DNA from: Pseudorasbora parva
Lineage: Eukaryota > Chordata > Actinopteri > Cypriniformes > Gobionidae
Reading direction: 5' to 3'
Assembly (NCBI RefSeq): GCF_024679245.1
Contig: NC_090187.1
Coordinates: 26,511,815 to 26,575,814 of the forward strand
DNA length: 64,000 bases
The notes below the pieces were generated by a model. It worked only from the letters and a program-made list of their open reading frames with translations, was not told the DNA's origin and searched no databases. Numbering within the stretch: position 1 is the first letter of the stretch; each line of letters begins with the position of its first letter. The position numbers and the translations under genes are program-made. Below are positions 49,816 to 63,194 of this stretch, in pieces.

Positions 49816-50907
49816 CATCTCCTGGCCTATAGAATTCAACCAATCAGATCAGTTGTTATGTTGTATGCCATGTGCATCATACATTCAGCTAACGGTGTGT
49901 CAGTGTGATGTCTGAAGCTGAGACTATTGGTAATATGATTGGTTGTGTTGATAGTGTAGATTGAATGGTGTGCCTCATGCTTTTGTCTTGTAAACATCAA
50001 ATGGAACTGGGGCATGAATTTACATTGTACTGAAAATACAGAGAGGGGATTTGCATTCCCATTTCAAAATGTCCACCACACACCCTTGGCACACACACCT
50101 CTCCATTTTTTTTCCTTCTGCTGCATCTATTCAGAGCTGTTTGGTATTGAAACAAGTCTTTCTGAATGCCCTACTAACCTATGCGCCGTTTGCACAAAGC
50201 TCTGAAATGTCTTTGTATGCATTTGTGTGTTCCTTCATAATGTGCGGAAAGAGAATAATATACACAACTAGAATAGTTTCTACCACCGAGCACTATACTT
50301 TAAATCTAAACTGCTTCCAAGCTTAACCATGTGTTAAATATGCATCTGGTTTATAACACACACACACAATCTGCTACACGAATATACATAAACACAAACT
50401 CTGCTCCATAATCAAAAGAAAACCCCCAGTTTAGGGCTCTGATTAGTGAGAAGATGAGTTGAGATAGATCTACAGCATAAAACAAAAAACATTGTGTTGT
50501 GTAGTTGCTTTTTGCACAGTTGGTATGACCGCTCAAAGAGCTCGCCGACAGATGGGATTTATAATTATCTGTGGCGCTCAAACGTTCGGGGGTCCAGGAT
50601 TTTTGCACACACTCATGTTTGTAGATATACACTGGCACATGTGAATGTACACACGACACAAAAAGGTGTGTCGTATTGAATCCAGGCAAAAGCCAACTGG
50701 CAGTGGAATAGCTTCTATAAATCACAAGCAATAAGAATGCTAAACATAACCTAATCCACATTTACACACTTAAGGAGGGATGTGCAGTGGCTTTTCTAAG
50801 CGGCTGAATTTAGGATTTTCACCTGGTGCATGAAAAAATGTCCGTTAGACTTTTATTGATAAGGGGAATCGAGCCATATCTATAAGATAGGCAAAAATTA
50901 CCATCTA
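49816..50907. other. Anonymous stretch
   Basis: The 136-codon minus-strand open frame at 50351-50761 shows no family motif and is treated as chance. Confidence 0.45.
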
Positions 50908-51003
50908 AAGAGATACAGTTTTGGAGATGCTCTGACCCAGTCCTCCAGCCATCATAATTTGTCCTTTGTCAGTGCATTTTTTGAGCATGTCCTTGCTCAA
51001 ATC
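50908..51003 (-). mobile_element. Fragment of Tc1-like family B
   Basis: ACAGTTTTGGAGATGCTCTG, ACCCAGTCCTCCAGCCATCA and GCTCAAATCCT match the N-terminal transposase region also present at 25645-25735, in the same orientation. Nothing else of the element remains. Confidence 0.75.
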
Positions 51004-51902
51004 CTGTGTTGCAATTCTGGATAATGGAAAATAAGACGCAGGAGAAAAAAGTTACTTTAGATCTAAAGTACAACAAAAGACCTAACGTAATTTTTGCTTA
51101 TGGGTTAACTGAATCATTGAAAATTTGCAGCAAAACATTGGTCAATAAAGTTAGAATAAATGCACAAAAATACTTTTATTTAATATTTAATTATTAGATG
51201 TTTGCAAAGTATTCTGATTTTGCATTTGACTGATTTTATTCATTTTGAGGAGTACTGAATCTTTATTTTGCAAGTGATATGAATAAATGCTCACATTTAG
51301 TATAGAACTACAATAACCTGTTGACACACAACGTCTTTGCACTTTTAATTTTTCTCAACATGGGGAGAAGAGAGCGGTCAGTCAATTTTTTTTGAAAAAG
51401 TAACTTGCATTACGTCTTTGAAAAAGTGACTCAGATATTTTGTTGTATATTTTAAAAGTAATGCGTTACTTTACAAGCTACTTGAAAAAGTAATCTGATA
51501 ATGTAACTCAAGTTACTTGTAATGGGTTACCCCCAACACTGGTTATGCCTGATTGTGTATGATGTACAGTATATTATGATGAAATATATGCATTTTTCCA
51601 CTGATAACACAGTCATATAATTATCCTTTTGCTCGATATTTTAAAACCGATACCTTTGTGCAGCGTTTGCTACAGTTGTGCAAGAATGAATAATTTTTGT
51701 TATCAAAGATGAATTTTAAAAGATAAAATTCTTGACTACAGGGGGACTACAACATACCGATTGTCCATAAAAAGTCTTTCCGGGGGGGAAAAACATTCAG
51801 TTTTAAAAAATTGTGAAAATGACATGATCTAGGACCTTTTTACAGTGTGTGTCATTGTAAGTCTATCCCTCAAAGCCTTGTTTTCATCTGTGTTAAATTC
51901 AA
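51004..51902. other. Anonymous AT-rich stretch
   Basis: A block with repeated TACTT/AAAAAGTAA units lies at 51390-51540 and looks like an old dispersed repeat I cannot name. Confidence 0.4.
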
Positions 51903-51986
51903 TATGACTTCTAACCTGGCTAAGCTCTATTCCTCGCTTGTAAGCCACTTTGGACAAAACCATCTGCTACATGAATAGATAAAAAT
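51903..51986 (+). repeat. L2/CR1-type retroposon 3' tail
   Basis: CTTGTAAGCCACTTTGGACA and CATCTGCTACATGAATAGAT followed by AAAAATGTAAAT resemble the common fish tail (TAAGTCGCTTTGGATAAAAG type) shared by L2-like LINEs and the SINEs that use them. Confidence 0.65.
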
Positions 51987-52716
51987 GTAAATACAACCAG
52001 CTAGCAAACACCGAAAAACATCTAGTAATGCCTTAGCAGCCACATAACACTACCCTATTGTGGAATCATAGTGGCAGTTAGTTAATAATAAACATTTTAG
52101 ATCAATTATTAAAAAAATATTAATACATTTCATTCCACAAGTAATAAAACTAAACAAATACAAGTTTTATATACATTCCCAAATCAATTTCAACCAACAT
52201 TTCCAACAACATACGCACACTCTATCCATTCAACTTCCTCTCTTTGGCACATTAACTCACCATTTTAACTCTAGCACACAAACACAGTAGGACAGGACAA
52301 ACCGCCGCATGAGGCGAGAGGTTGAGCTCCGCAGTGCAGGGAGGAAATCTATAAGGTGTATAAATATAGAGTCACAGGAAACAGCACCCCATTGATCTTC
52401 TCAATTACGGACAGTGATATTTAATCCACTGGTTCATACACACAGATTAATATTGATCTTTGCCCAGAGATCAACAGCATCTAGTGATCCTGCAGCAATA
52501 TCATAACCTGTCTTATTGAAAAGTGGCACATGTGGATTTGGTTGTGGGATATGAGCTGACGACTGAATAAAGAGATTAATTATATGCACACTTTATCCAT
52601 TTTAATAAGGAGGGAGTTTTTATTTGGTTCACAGCAGCATTGGGTCTCACAGCAGTCTAGTAGCTGTGTGTGTGTGTGTGAAGAAGGGGGGTATACTTCC
52701 CAATACTGTTATAAAT

Positions 52717-52721
<5 letters not shown>
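51987..52721. other. Anonymous stretch with minisatellite units
   Basis: Diverged CTAGCAAACACC and CCTTAGCAGCCACATA units at 52003-52050 belong to the CCTTAGCAACCAC family. The remainder is not recognised. Confidence 0.5.

Positions 52722-52785
<64 letters not shown>
52722..52785. repeat. (CT)n microsatellite
   Basis: This is a perfect CT tract of about 32 units. A CA tract follows at 52832-52857. Confidence 0.97.
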
Positions 52786-52787
<2 letters not shown>

Positions 52788-52917
52788 CTTAGACCCTCTG
52801 CATGATGTCATTCTGCAGAATATCAAGTACTACACACACACACACACACACACACACCTAGGTCAGGACCAGGACTCAGAATACACCAGAAGCATGTGCA
52901 TTGATTCGGTCATATTT

Positions 52918-53010
52918 AAAGGGATAGTTCACCCCCAAATTAAGAAAATCAATAATTATTCACGCTCATGTTGCTCCAAACCCGTATGACCATTTCTTTA
53001 GTGGAAAACA
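52918..53010 (+). mobile_element. Left end of the AAAGGGATAGTTCACCC MITE family
   Basis: AAAGGGATAGTTCACCCCCA followed by CACGCTCATGTTGCTCCAAA and CCGTATGAC is the family's typical left end. The right end is missing. Confidence 0.75.
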
Positions 53011-53914
53011 AAGTAAAGAAAAGTAAAATAAATTAAAAAATAAAAACACGAAATTCTATTTTGTAGATTTTCAACTTTACAATGATTGTGACCAGACACG
53101 GAGGCTGTCGAAAAAACATCTATAAAAGTACCATAAAAGTGGCTCATATGAGTTGCAGTGTTATACTATTGTAGCCTAGTATATTATTTTTTTATATTTT
53201 GAAAATGTTCAGGTTTTATTCTAATTTGTTTGTTTATGTTTGAGCTTTTGTCATTTTTATTTAGTTTTTAATATTTCAATGTATCTATATTTTTTACTTT
53301 GTAATTTTCGTTATTTCAACTTAGAATTAAACTAGACAATGTCAGTTAGTTACCAAGGCAAAGGGTATGAAGTATTTTCAGCTAATATATTTATATTTTA
53401 CTAAATTTTAGTTTTATTAATTGGAAATTATGTTAATTTTGTTCATTTAAATTAACAAAAACAAAACTTATGTTTTTTTTGTAAATTTGCCTTTTAACGA
53501 GCCTTTTAAAGCTAATATCGGCCAATAAAAAGAGATTGTTAAATTGTTATTAGCTGATGTGTAAGTGTGTACATTAGGCCATATTTGAATGTACATGACA
53601 GATATTTGAGATTAACAGTAATGCTAAACCTTCAGATTTATTTTGTTTGTCACAAACTGTTATTATGACTAAGAATAGAGCATTAATTGATAAACCAGAA
53701 TACATTTTTTTAATAATTTCTTAAACTTTAAGAAAAGCAGTAACTTAATGTTACCATATAAAATTATTTTTCATTAAGTCACAGTATAGACCAAACCACC
53801 TCTCGTCGGACCAAAAGGATTGTGCTCTTACTCTTCTCTTGGTGAAGTACAGTGATGGATGTCCTGTTTGAGAGGTGTTGTGCTCCACTGACCTCAATAT
53901 ATCAGATATGTGTG

Positions 53915-53915
<1 letters not shown>
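53011..53915. other. Anonymous AT-rich stretch
   Basis: CTAATATCGGCCAATAAAAA at 53512 recalls the subterminal motif of the hAT-like element at 38273, but no terminus is present. Confidence 0.4.

Positions 53916-53948
<33 letters not shown>
53916..53948. repeat. (CA)n microsatellite
   Basis: This is a perfect CA tract of about 16 units. Confidence 0.95.
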
Positions 53949-53949
<1 letters not shown>

Positions 53950-56065
53950 GGGGGTGACATCATCCATAAAGCCAAACAACGGAAGTCCAGTGCAGTAATA
54001 AGCTCTAACATGATTAAAAGTGAATGTGAAAGAGACATCTGGTGTGTATATGTGGCTCTGATCTTGCATGTGTGCATCTCAAACCTAATTTTTCCATTCA
54101 TGTCCCGTATGCAGGCAGTTTAATGAGGTTACTGCAGATTCAAGGGCTGTTCTGTAAGAGTGAGAGAGAGATGATCCATTCCTCTCCATTAGCTCAGTGT
54201 GTGAACAGACTGCCTACTGCTAAAACGAAGATGCAGCACTCTGTGCTGCTTTAATCAAGGGCAGATTACATTTAATGTACTGTGTGTAATGTACAATATA
54301 GCTAATGTACAGGTGACATCATCAGACAGATAGCAAGTAAAACTGTTAAGGGAAATAAATGGTAGGCTACATATAATCTTGTATTCAACCTGAAAACCCA
54401 TTTAATTTCCGTAATCAAATGTATTTCAGAGTAAAATAGGATATTCTATGAGAGGAAAAAGTAGATAGGAACTTTATTTTATCCTATGGGGATAGCTGGA
54501 CTGTGAAATATGGGCATTGTGTTTCAAAATGGAGATAGATGGTTAGAAAAGAGAGGTTGTAAAATTAAATGGATTGGTGACAACCAAAAAGCTAAATTGT
54601 TTTAGGAAGAGGTCAAGAAACTTATTACAAGATGCAATATACATTGCAAGATGTAAAAGAGATACATGGATTTTCATCAGATGGCATTAATAGCTCTTGG
54701 TAAGATTTCATTGTTTTTAGAATGATTGGGGGATTCTTTTGTGGAACAAAAAAATCATTATAAAACAAACAAAAAAATATAATTTATGCATGAATGATAT
54801 AGAAAAATGTTGAGTGTTCACATTTGGGTATACTCTTATTAGTACTGAAACCTCTTTCAGTAACAATAAGTAAACACTTGTTTCAACAACTTAACATATT
54901 TTTTATTTGTATTTAACTTATCCACTTGAGTTTTTATACGCCACATTCCTAAGGTTTGTTACCTATTTAATTAGTCTAAAATAATATGATTTTCATTGTG
55001 ATTATTATAAAAAAGAAAAAGAAAAAAAGAAGCAATTTTACTATTGTACTGTAAAAATAATTTTAAAAAATGTTTATTTTATAGTACAATACAACAGTAA
55101 CATTACAAAACTATTTTGTATGCCTTAATTTTATTTTTAAATGTTATTTTAAATGTAAAAGTTGGAAGGGGAAGGTGAAGGGGGAAATGGGAAAGGGTTA
55201 GAAATAGGAAGGGGTAGAAATGGGTTTGGGCCTAGATCTTCCTCAAAATCCCAATTTATCAAGCCTGGTACCTTAAAACTATTTCGTTTTTCATATATTA
55301 GATTTTAGATACTTGGTTGACTGGATGGTCAACCAAATAGAACCAGAGCAGGTGAGTTCATCCAACTCTGGGCATTGCTGTGTTCTGTGAACAGACTGTA
55401 GGCGGTCAGTGGGCGTGCTGTCTGAGCCTGAGACTATAGCTTTGCACCTTAAACAAATTACAAAGTTAGAATGTCTTCCAAGCAAGGACGTCCTTTACAC
55501 TCACATAGACACTCTGAAGAAGTGCTATGTTATAGAGCGTCTGACACACTTTTCCCAGTATCCGTGGTTATTTTATAAGTGAACCTCTTGTTTCAGGGAA
55601 GGACGGGGTCTCTTCAGTGCTGCACTAAAGCTGACAAGAGAGAAAAGTGGTTATAAAATGACAAACACAGGAGATAAAAGTAAATGCTCGCTCATCCTAA
55701 CAGCTCCCTGCAGACTATATAATTGCTTTTCTCAGAAAAGTCTCAACAGACAGCGCTCAAGCCCACGGTGTCCAAACACCTAAGCAGGTAAAGCATGTGT
55801 TCACTGCTAATTTAACAAACACTTACAACTATAATTTCTAGCAAAACAATTACTGTTAGCTTTTAATTGGTTAGCTTGGCACAGCTTAGCATGTGTTTGG
55901 GAAATGTCAAACTCCTTACAAAAACTGCAAGCTCTACACAGATGTAAATATGGTGTCAATTTCCAACCATTTCAAGCCTGATTTGATGATATACACCATT
56001 TAATTATGATCTCATGATTTTTGCCCGGAAAACTATGGTAACAGTAATCGATCACAAAACCATGG
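53949..56065. other. Anonymous stretch
   Basis: A purine-rich run (GGAAGGGGAAGGTGAAGGGG) lies at 55165-55220. The rest has no recognisable gene, microsatellite or transposon end. Confidence 0.4.
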
Positions 56066-57180
56066 TTAAAGGGATACTAGACCGCCTTTTCATATTAAAT
56101 GTCCTGTTCTTCGCGATCCCATCTTTCAAACTTTAGTGTGTAATGTTGCTGTTAGAGCATAAATAATACCTGTAAAATTATAAAGCTCAAAGTTTAATGC
56201 CAAGCGAGATATTTTATTTAACAGAAGTTCCCTTTCAAAGCCTACAGCAAACGGCCGGTTTGGACTACACCCCTGCACTTCCTTTTGTAATGACGTCACT
56301 AGAACCGTTTGTTGACTAAACCTCCGCCCACAAGAATGCACAAAAAAGGGGGCGTGGTCTTGTTGCTCTCCCACATGGAGAAGAGCGCACACGTGCATCT
56401 CCCCGTTATGGTAAGAGGCGGGACCTGCTAAGCTGCTGTCCAATCACAACACGGGAACCGCTGGCACAATCAGAACTCGTTACATTTTTCTGAAGGAGGG
56501 ACTTCATAGAACAAGGAAATCATCAGGCCGTTTGAGTAAATTGTGTGAAAAAGGTTTTTTTACCCGCGAAACATGAACTCATGTTATATTGCACACTGTA
56601 AACACAATCAAAGCTTCAAAACACATGAAAAACGGGACCTTTAAACTATGTTATTCCCTTAACTAAAACGAGTTGATACATACCTCCCTAGTTTCAGTGC
56701 GTGCACTTAATCTCTCTGACATCCGGTGACATTCTGATAGCATTTAGCTTAGCCCACTAAGCCCAATTCATTCACTATGGTACCAAACAGAGATCAAGTT
56801 AAAATTTTCAGGCGTGGCTTTTTACTGCGCCGAGTCGAAGTACTCTCAGAAGTGCTATTCCGCCATACATTATAGTTCCATTTTAACCCACTAAGAAAAG
56901 CACGTTTTATTTTGTGTCACCATAATAAGTTTTTCAACTATTAGTGTAACTGTATTTAAATAGGAAAAACGTGGAGGTGTTTAGTCGCTTCTAACTTGAT
57001 CTCTGTTTGGTATCATAGTGAATGAACTGGGCTTATTGGGCTAAGCTAAATGCTATGGATCGTCACCGCGTGTCAGAGCGATTAAGTGCACGCACTGAGA
57101 CAAGAGAGGCATGTATCAACTCGTCTTAGTTAAGGGAATAACACAATTTAATATGAAAACGCGGTGGAGCATCCCTTTAA
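56066..57180. mobile_element. Outer TTAA element with long inverted arms
   Basis: TTAA flanks both borders (56066-56069 and 57177-57180). The ends AGGGATACTAGACCGCCTTT and the complement of AAAACGCGGTGGAGCATCCC match. After removal of the inner element, the arms stay complementary for about 200 bp (for example GAGTTGATACATACCTCCCT against GAGGCATGTATCAACTC). The unit would be about 565 bp and is non-coding. Confidence 0.85.
56095..56644. mobile_element. Inner TTAA element inserted in the outer element
   Basis: TTAA at 56095-56098 and 56641-56644 flank a 542-bp unit. Its ends are ATGTCCTGTTCTTCGCG and AAAACGGGACCT, inverted with two differences over the first nine bases. The outer element's arm resumes directly after it. 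The interior is non-coding. The family is one I recognise from cyprinids. Confidence 0.85.
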
Positions 57181-57535
57181 TTTTCCTAAGGGGAGGTGAG
57201 CTGTCCTACAAAAGCGAGAGCTTACAAAAGCTACAGTAAACACTGTATCAACACTAATGCTGGCTAGCAGGCGAGCGGAGTCAAAGCTTAATGAGTTTTG
57301 GAAATGTGGAAAAACAGTGTATTTTTGACATAGCGACAACTCGGTCTTCTCAATGCAGCTCAACCAGGCCCCGCCCCTTTTCCCCCATATTCTGTGGGTG
57401 GGCATTATTTAAATGAGTAACATTATGACTTCACAAAGCCCAGAAAAAACACATTGTAGTCCAAACGAGTCGTTCGCTGTAGTTCTTGGAAAGTGAATCT
57501 GAAAAGACTCTAAAAAGGTTTTTATAGATCTTCCC
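57181..57535. mobile_element. Remnant of a related DNA element
   Basis: ACACATTGTAGTCCAAACGA with GTCGTTCGCTGTAGTTCTTG (57449-57488) resembles the middle of the inner element's family (GTAGTCCAAAC appears there in reverse). The termini are not resolved. Confidence 0.4.
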
Positions 57536-58560
57536 GAATCTCCCGTTCCACCACATCCTACAGATGCTCTATTGGGTTGAGATCTGGTGACTGTGGGGGC
57601 CATTTTATTACAGTGAACTTATTGTCATGTTCAAGAAACCAACTTGAAATCATTTGAGCTTTGTGACATGGTGCATTATCCTGTTGGAAATAGCCATCAG
57701 AGGATGGGTACATGGTGGTCATAAAGGGATGGACATGGTCAGAAACAATGCTCAGCTAGGTCGTGGCTTTTAAACGATGCCCAATTGCCACTAAGGGGCC
57801 TTAAGTGTGCCACGAAAAACATCCCCCAAACCATTACACCACCACCACCATCAGCCTGCACAGTGGTAACAAGGAATCCATGTTCTCATTCTGTTTATGC
57901 CAAATTCTGACTCTACCATCTGAATGTCTCAACAGATATCGAGACTCATCAGACCAGGCAACATTTTTCCAGTCTTCAACTGTTCAATTTTGGTGAGCTT
58001 GTGGAAATTGTAGCCTCTTTTTCCTATTTGTAGTGGAGAAGAGAGGTACCCAGTGGGGTCTTCTGCTGCTGTAGCCCATCTGCCTCAAGGTTGTGCGTGT
58101 TGAGGCTTCACAAATGCTTTGCTGCATACCTCTGTTGTTACGAGTGGTTATTTCAGTCAAAGTTGCTCTTCTATCAGCTTGAATCAGTCGGCCCATTTTC
58201 CTCTGAACTCTAGCATCAACAAGGCATTTTGGCCCACAGGACTGCCGCATACTGGATGTTTTTCCCTTTTCACACCATTATTTGTAAATCCTAGAAATGG
58301 TCGTGTGTGAAAATCCCAGTAACTGAGCAGATTGGGAAATACTCAGACCGGCCTGTCTTGCACCAACAGCCATGCTTAAAATTGCTTAAATCACCTTTCT
58401 TTCCCATTCTGACATTCAGTTTGGAGTTCAGGAGATTGTCTTGACCAGGACCACACCCCTAAATGCATTGAAGCAACTGCCATGTGATTGGTTGATTAGA
58501 TAATTGCATTAATAAGAAATTGAACAGGTGTTCCTAATAATCCAATAAGGTTAGTATGTA
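57536..58560 (-). pseudogene. Tc1-like transposon relic, family A
   Basis: Read on the minus strand, the right end is a degenerate terminus (ACCTTATTGGATTATTAGGA), then MGKKGD-type N-terminus near 58410, helix-turn-helix, and the readable frame 58250-57984 (MRQSCGPKCLVDARVQRKMG onward). WSDES lies near 57945 and QQDNAPCH near 57680. It is cut on the left near 57536, just upstream of the sequence complementary to the PIEHLW region. The C-terminus and one inverted end are missing. Confidence 0.85.
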
Positions 58561-58562
58561 TA

Positions 58563-58566
<4 letters not shown>

Positions 58567-58616
<50 letters not shown>

Positions 58617-58628
58617 TGTGTGTGTGTG
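58567..58628. repeat. (GT)n with GCGT variants
   Basis: About 30 units with a TGCG core abut the end of the Tc1 relic. Confidence 0.95.
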
Positions 58629-59124
58629 ATACCATGTTCAAATAATTAATTTAATGGAAATCTGAAATGAATTCACTGTCATTATGTATAACACTGGTGT
58701 GTCTTTCACTATGCATATGAAATATTTTCACTGGCAGAATTTGCTTATCACATCACCTTTACAACTGCATTCTGGGCCTAATATAAAAAAATGCAAAATG
58801 CTACTCAGGGCCAAGAAACTGTCTAGTTTTATGCAAAAAAAAAAAAAAAAAAAAGAGGAAAAAGCATACACCCAACATTCTCCATTGGACAGTAATAAAC
58901 TCACTGTAATGCTGATCTTTAATGACAGAAGGCTAGAGAGAAGAAAACAAGAAAAAGAGTTATATTCTGAGCATAATTTTCTGAGCAATATAGATGGTCC
59001 AAAATTAATGTAGACAGCTTCAACTATTACTTTAAGAATAATTACCTCAAAAACATGCTAAAAAAATAAATGAAACTAGTTATGTTTCAATTTGACGTTT
59101 GACAAAAATGACATACTTTGAACA
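58629..59124. other. Anonymous AT-rich stretch
   Basis: An A run lies at 58836-58854. No gene is recognised. Confidence 0.5.
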
Positions 59125-59290
59125 ATTCACTCACATTTACATGCTGCTACGGACAGATGCTTTTATCAAAAGTGATTTAAAGCTCAAGCTATACATTTTT
59201 TTTTTCAGTTTATCCATGCATCCGCCTCAAACACATGACCTTGAAGTTCCTAGTGCCATGTGCTACCATTTAAGCTACAGGAACACTAGT
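59125..59290 (-). mobile_element. tRNA-derived SINE with L2-like tail
   Basis: On the minus strand, TGTAGCTTAAATGGTAGCAC (A-box region) and GGTCATGTGTTTGAGGC (B-box region) form a tRNA-like RNA polymerase III head. It is followed by ATCACTTTTGATAAAAGCAT and CTGTCCGTAGCAGCATGTAA, the L2-type tail also seen at 51903. The total length of about 165 bp fits a short SINE. Confidence 0.75.
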
Positions 59291-60055
59291 CACAACGCAA
59301 ACAAAAAATGCTATCCCAATACCAGAATGCATTTAAAGCCACTATCTGCAGTCGTAATGAGATTCTGATGGTCGCAGAGCTGTACTGAACATCCCAGAGG
59401 ATCTCAGACAGATAAGGCTATTGATTTAGACACAAATAGTACGAAGCAAGAGATACGGGTTGATGGAGCACAGTGCGCAGATGCCGCTTATATTCACATG
59501 CATTTCCCATAAGGACCAGATTTTCCCAGAATGAAAGCTTGCATTGTTAGACTGAATAAACTGTGCTGGTAATAACATGATATGACAGCAGGATACCAAA
59601 ACTAATAAAGTATTCATCAGAAAAGAGAGATGTGTGATGAGTAATTGTCAGAGCCACTGTAAAAGTGTGTAAACAATAAATAAAATGCTCGACAAAGCAG
59701 AAGATATGAGTCTATTAAGTGAACCAGACAGCCACAGATATATTTTGTAAATTGAATTAGTTTGATGTTGGCATGAAGGCTAAGGTGGAGCTGATAGGTG
59801 GGGTCGTATAACATTTTGTAACCATGGCGACCGAACAGATGGGTTAGTACAGGAACCGCATGCTGTGTGGAGCGTCAGGGTGTGTCACCATCTGAGATTT
59901 ATCAGACATTGTGTCCTAAATCCATGAATTCTGTATTATCACATGCAGGTGAAGTGCTAAGTGCTATAATTATTGATTTTCAATTATATAAGACAAACAG
60001 ATGCTAACTAGATGTTAATGTCATTCCAAAAAATGTATTAAAAGTATTACATAAA
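59291..60055. other. Anonymous stretch
   Basis: No gene or repeat is recognised. Confidence 0.5.
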
Positions 60056-60770
60056 TTAAAGGGCTATTTTGCCCAAAAATGAAAATTCTATCATTCTTTT
60101 CTCACCCCAATGTCTTTCGACACCCGTAAGCCCTCCGTTCATCTTCGGAACACAAATGAAGATATTTTTGTTGAAATCCAATGGCTCAGACAGGCCTTCA
60201 TTGACACCAATGTCATTTCCTCTCTCAAGACCCATAAAAGACACTAAAGACATCGTTACAAAGCCCATCTCACTCCAGTGGCTCTACAATAATTTAATGA
60301 AGTGACGAGAATAGTAAAAAAAGAACTAAATAACAAATTATATAGTGATGGGCCGATTTCAAAACAAAGTTTCGAACCGTTACGAATTAGTGTATTGATT
60401 CATGATTCAGATCGTGTGTTAAAACCGTTAAACTGCTGAAATCACTGAATCGATTCACTGATTCATAACTGTTTGAATATTTTTTTTAAAATCAGCCCAT
60501 CACAATATAAATTGTTATTTCGTTGTTGTTTTTTCCGCACAAAAACTATTCTCGTCGCTTCATAAAATTATTGTAGAACCACTGTAGTGAGATGGGCTTT
60601 GTAACAACGTCTTCTGTGCCTTTAATGGGTCTTGAGAGAGGAAATGACATTGGTGTCAATGAAGGCCTGTCTGAGCCATCGGATTTCAACAAACATCTTC
60701 ATTTGTGTTCCGAAGATGAACGGAGGGCTTACGGGTGTCGAACGACATTAGATTAAGTAATTAATGACAG
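60056..60770. mobile_element. Foldback DNA element with arms of about 185 bp
   Basis: The left end is TTAAAGGGCTATTTTGCCCA. The arm 60109-60296 and the arm 60567-60751 are reverse complements over nearly their full length (for example GTAAGCCCTCCGTTCATCTT against AAGATGAACGGAGGGCTTAC). The AT-rich core of 270 bp has TCGATTCACTGATTCA-type units. The right terminal part is lost after about 60770. Confidence 0.88.
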
Positions 60771-60784
60771 AATAGACAGTAAAG

Positions 60785-61107
60785 AGGTTTATTATGTTAC
60801 AAAAGATTTAAATTTAAATGCTCTTCTCTCAAAAGAATCATCGATTTATTTTTACAAATATTTACAAAAATATAAAGCAGCACAATTGTTGTCAACACAA
60901 ATACATGTTTTTTACTCAGTAAATCGGCATATTAGAATGATTACTGAAGGATCATGCGACACTGGAGACTGAAAGACTAAATTCAGCTTTGCAATCATAG
61001 GAATAAATGACGTTTTAAAATACATTTGAATAAAAAACAGTTATTTTAAATTGTAAGAATATTTCACTATTTTATTTTTGATCAAATAAATGCAGCCTTG
61101 GTGAGAC
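60785..61107 (-). repeat. Dispersed repeat, GCTGCATTTATTTGATC family, near full length
   Basis: It ends TTTTGATCAAATAAATGCAG and CCTTGGTGAGAC, the reverse complement of the left end at 9085. Internal matches include AAGGATCATGCGACACTGGA and AAGCAGCACAATTGTTGTCA. Confidence 0.7.
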
Positions 61108-62235
<1,128 letters not shown>

Positions 62236-62530
62236 TGAAGTGTTTGCTGCTTTTATTGAAAGACTAATGAGAATGAGAGAAATGGGGGCCCTTCATCAGC
62301 CAGGTTGGCAGACATTTACCCTCAGATGTCTCCCTCAGAGCGAGAAAGAATGAGAATGACACAGCCACAGTGTTTCCCATGGATTCATGCTTGTGTTTAA
62401 TTGTGGTTTCTTGCCTCTTACAAATGTCAAGCATCTTAATTAACGTTCTGACTGAAATATTAATGCTTGCTGCAGATACACCATTAATATTCATCCAAAG
62501 GCAGCCCAATCTCATGTTAATATTTCATGT
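62236..62530. other. Candidate conserved non-coding element
   Basis: The stretch is repeat-free, with homeodomain-like cores (CTTAATTAACGTTC, CCATTAATATTCATCC, GTTAATATTTCATG). Texture suggests a developmental regulatory element. Conservation is untested. Confidence 0.35.
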
Positions 62531-62984
62531 GTTACCAGAGATTTAACATGATAAAGTGTGTACTTGAATGTGCACTCTGGTTTTATAAAAACATACAGCC
62601 ACTGAGGCAGTATAATGAATAAATTATAAGAAGGAAATGCAATCATCTCTGCCTAAAAACAAGGAAAGATGAAGAGTCTTTAGGAATACTCAACACGTTC
62701 AGCTGTCTATATTTGGAATGGGGTTTATATGTGAACGCATGTGTGAATATGTATGTGTGAATCATCTGACCGTCCTGGCAACATTTCTGAATGATGAGAA
62801 ACAGAGAGAACTTCACAAGGATATGCATTTACACTGTATTACCATCTTTATCTCTCTCTCTATAGGTGGATGGATGGAATGATAGAACAATCAAAAGAAC
62901 GATCGGCAGACAGACAGAACGATAAAACAATAGCCAGAGAGAGTAATTTACCCTGTATTTTACAACCGATTGAGTTATGTCATA

Positions 62985-63194
62985 ATATATTTACAATATA
63001 GCAATGTATATGTTTTTTCTTTTTTTTCTTCTTTAATTATATTTTGTATTTAGATATCTATACCTGTATAACTTGTTACATGTTTAATGCTTTGGCAACA
63101 TTGTACTATCCAACAGTCATGCCAATAAAGCTGAATTGAATTGAATTGAATTGAATTGAATTGAATTGAATTGAATTGAATTGAATTGAATTGA
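62985..63194 (+). mobile_element. LINE 3' end with (GAATT)n tail
   Basis: TTGTTACATGTTTAATGCTT, TGGCAACATTGTACTATCCA and TCATGCCAATAAAGCTG form a typical 3' untranslated end with the signal AATAAA at 63124-63129, followed by about 12 GAATT units (63133-63193). Fish L1/Tx1-type LINEs commonly end like this. No coding part is attached, so it is 5' truncated. Confidence 0.6.

Noticed and set aside
50351..50761. 136-codon minus-strand open frame as a host gene
   Set aside because: Its composition is unremarkable, it starts with a weak hydrophobic stretch only, and it has no recognisable family motif.
55280..55640. Possible exon around GTAGGCGGTCAGTGGGCGTG
   Set aside because: No open frame with convincing codon pattern and no paired splice sites could be supported by eye.
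59125..59290. Functional tRNA gene on the minus strand
   Set aside because: The A and B boxes are degenerate, no cloverleaf can be drawn, and an L2-like tail follows. It is a SINE.
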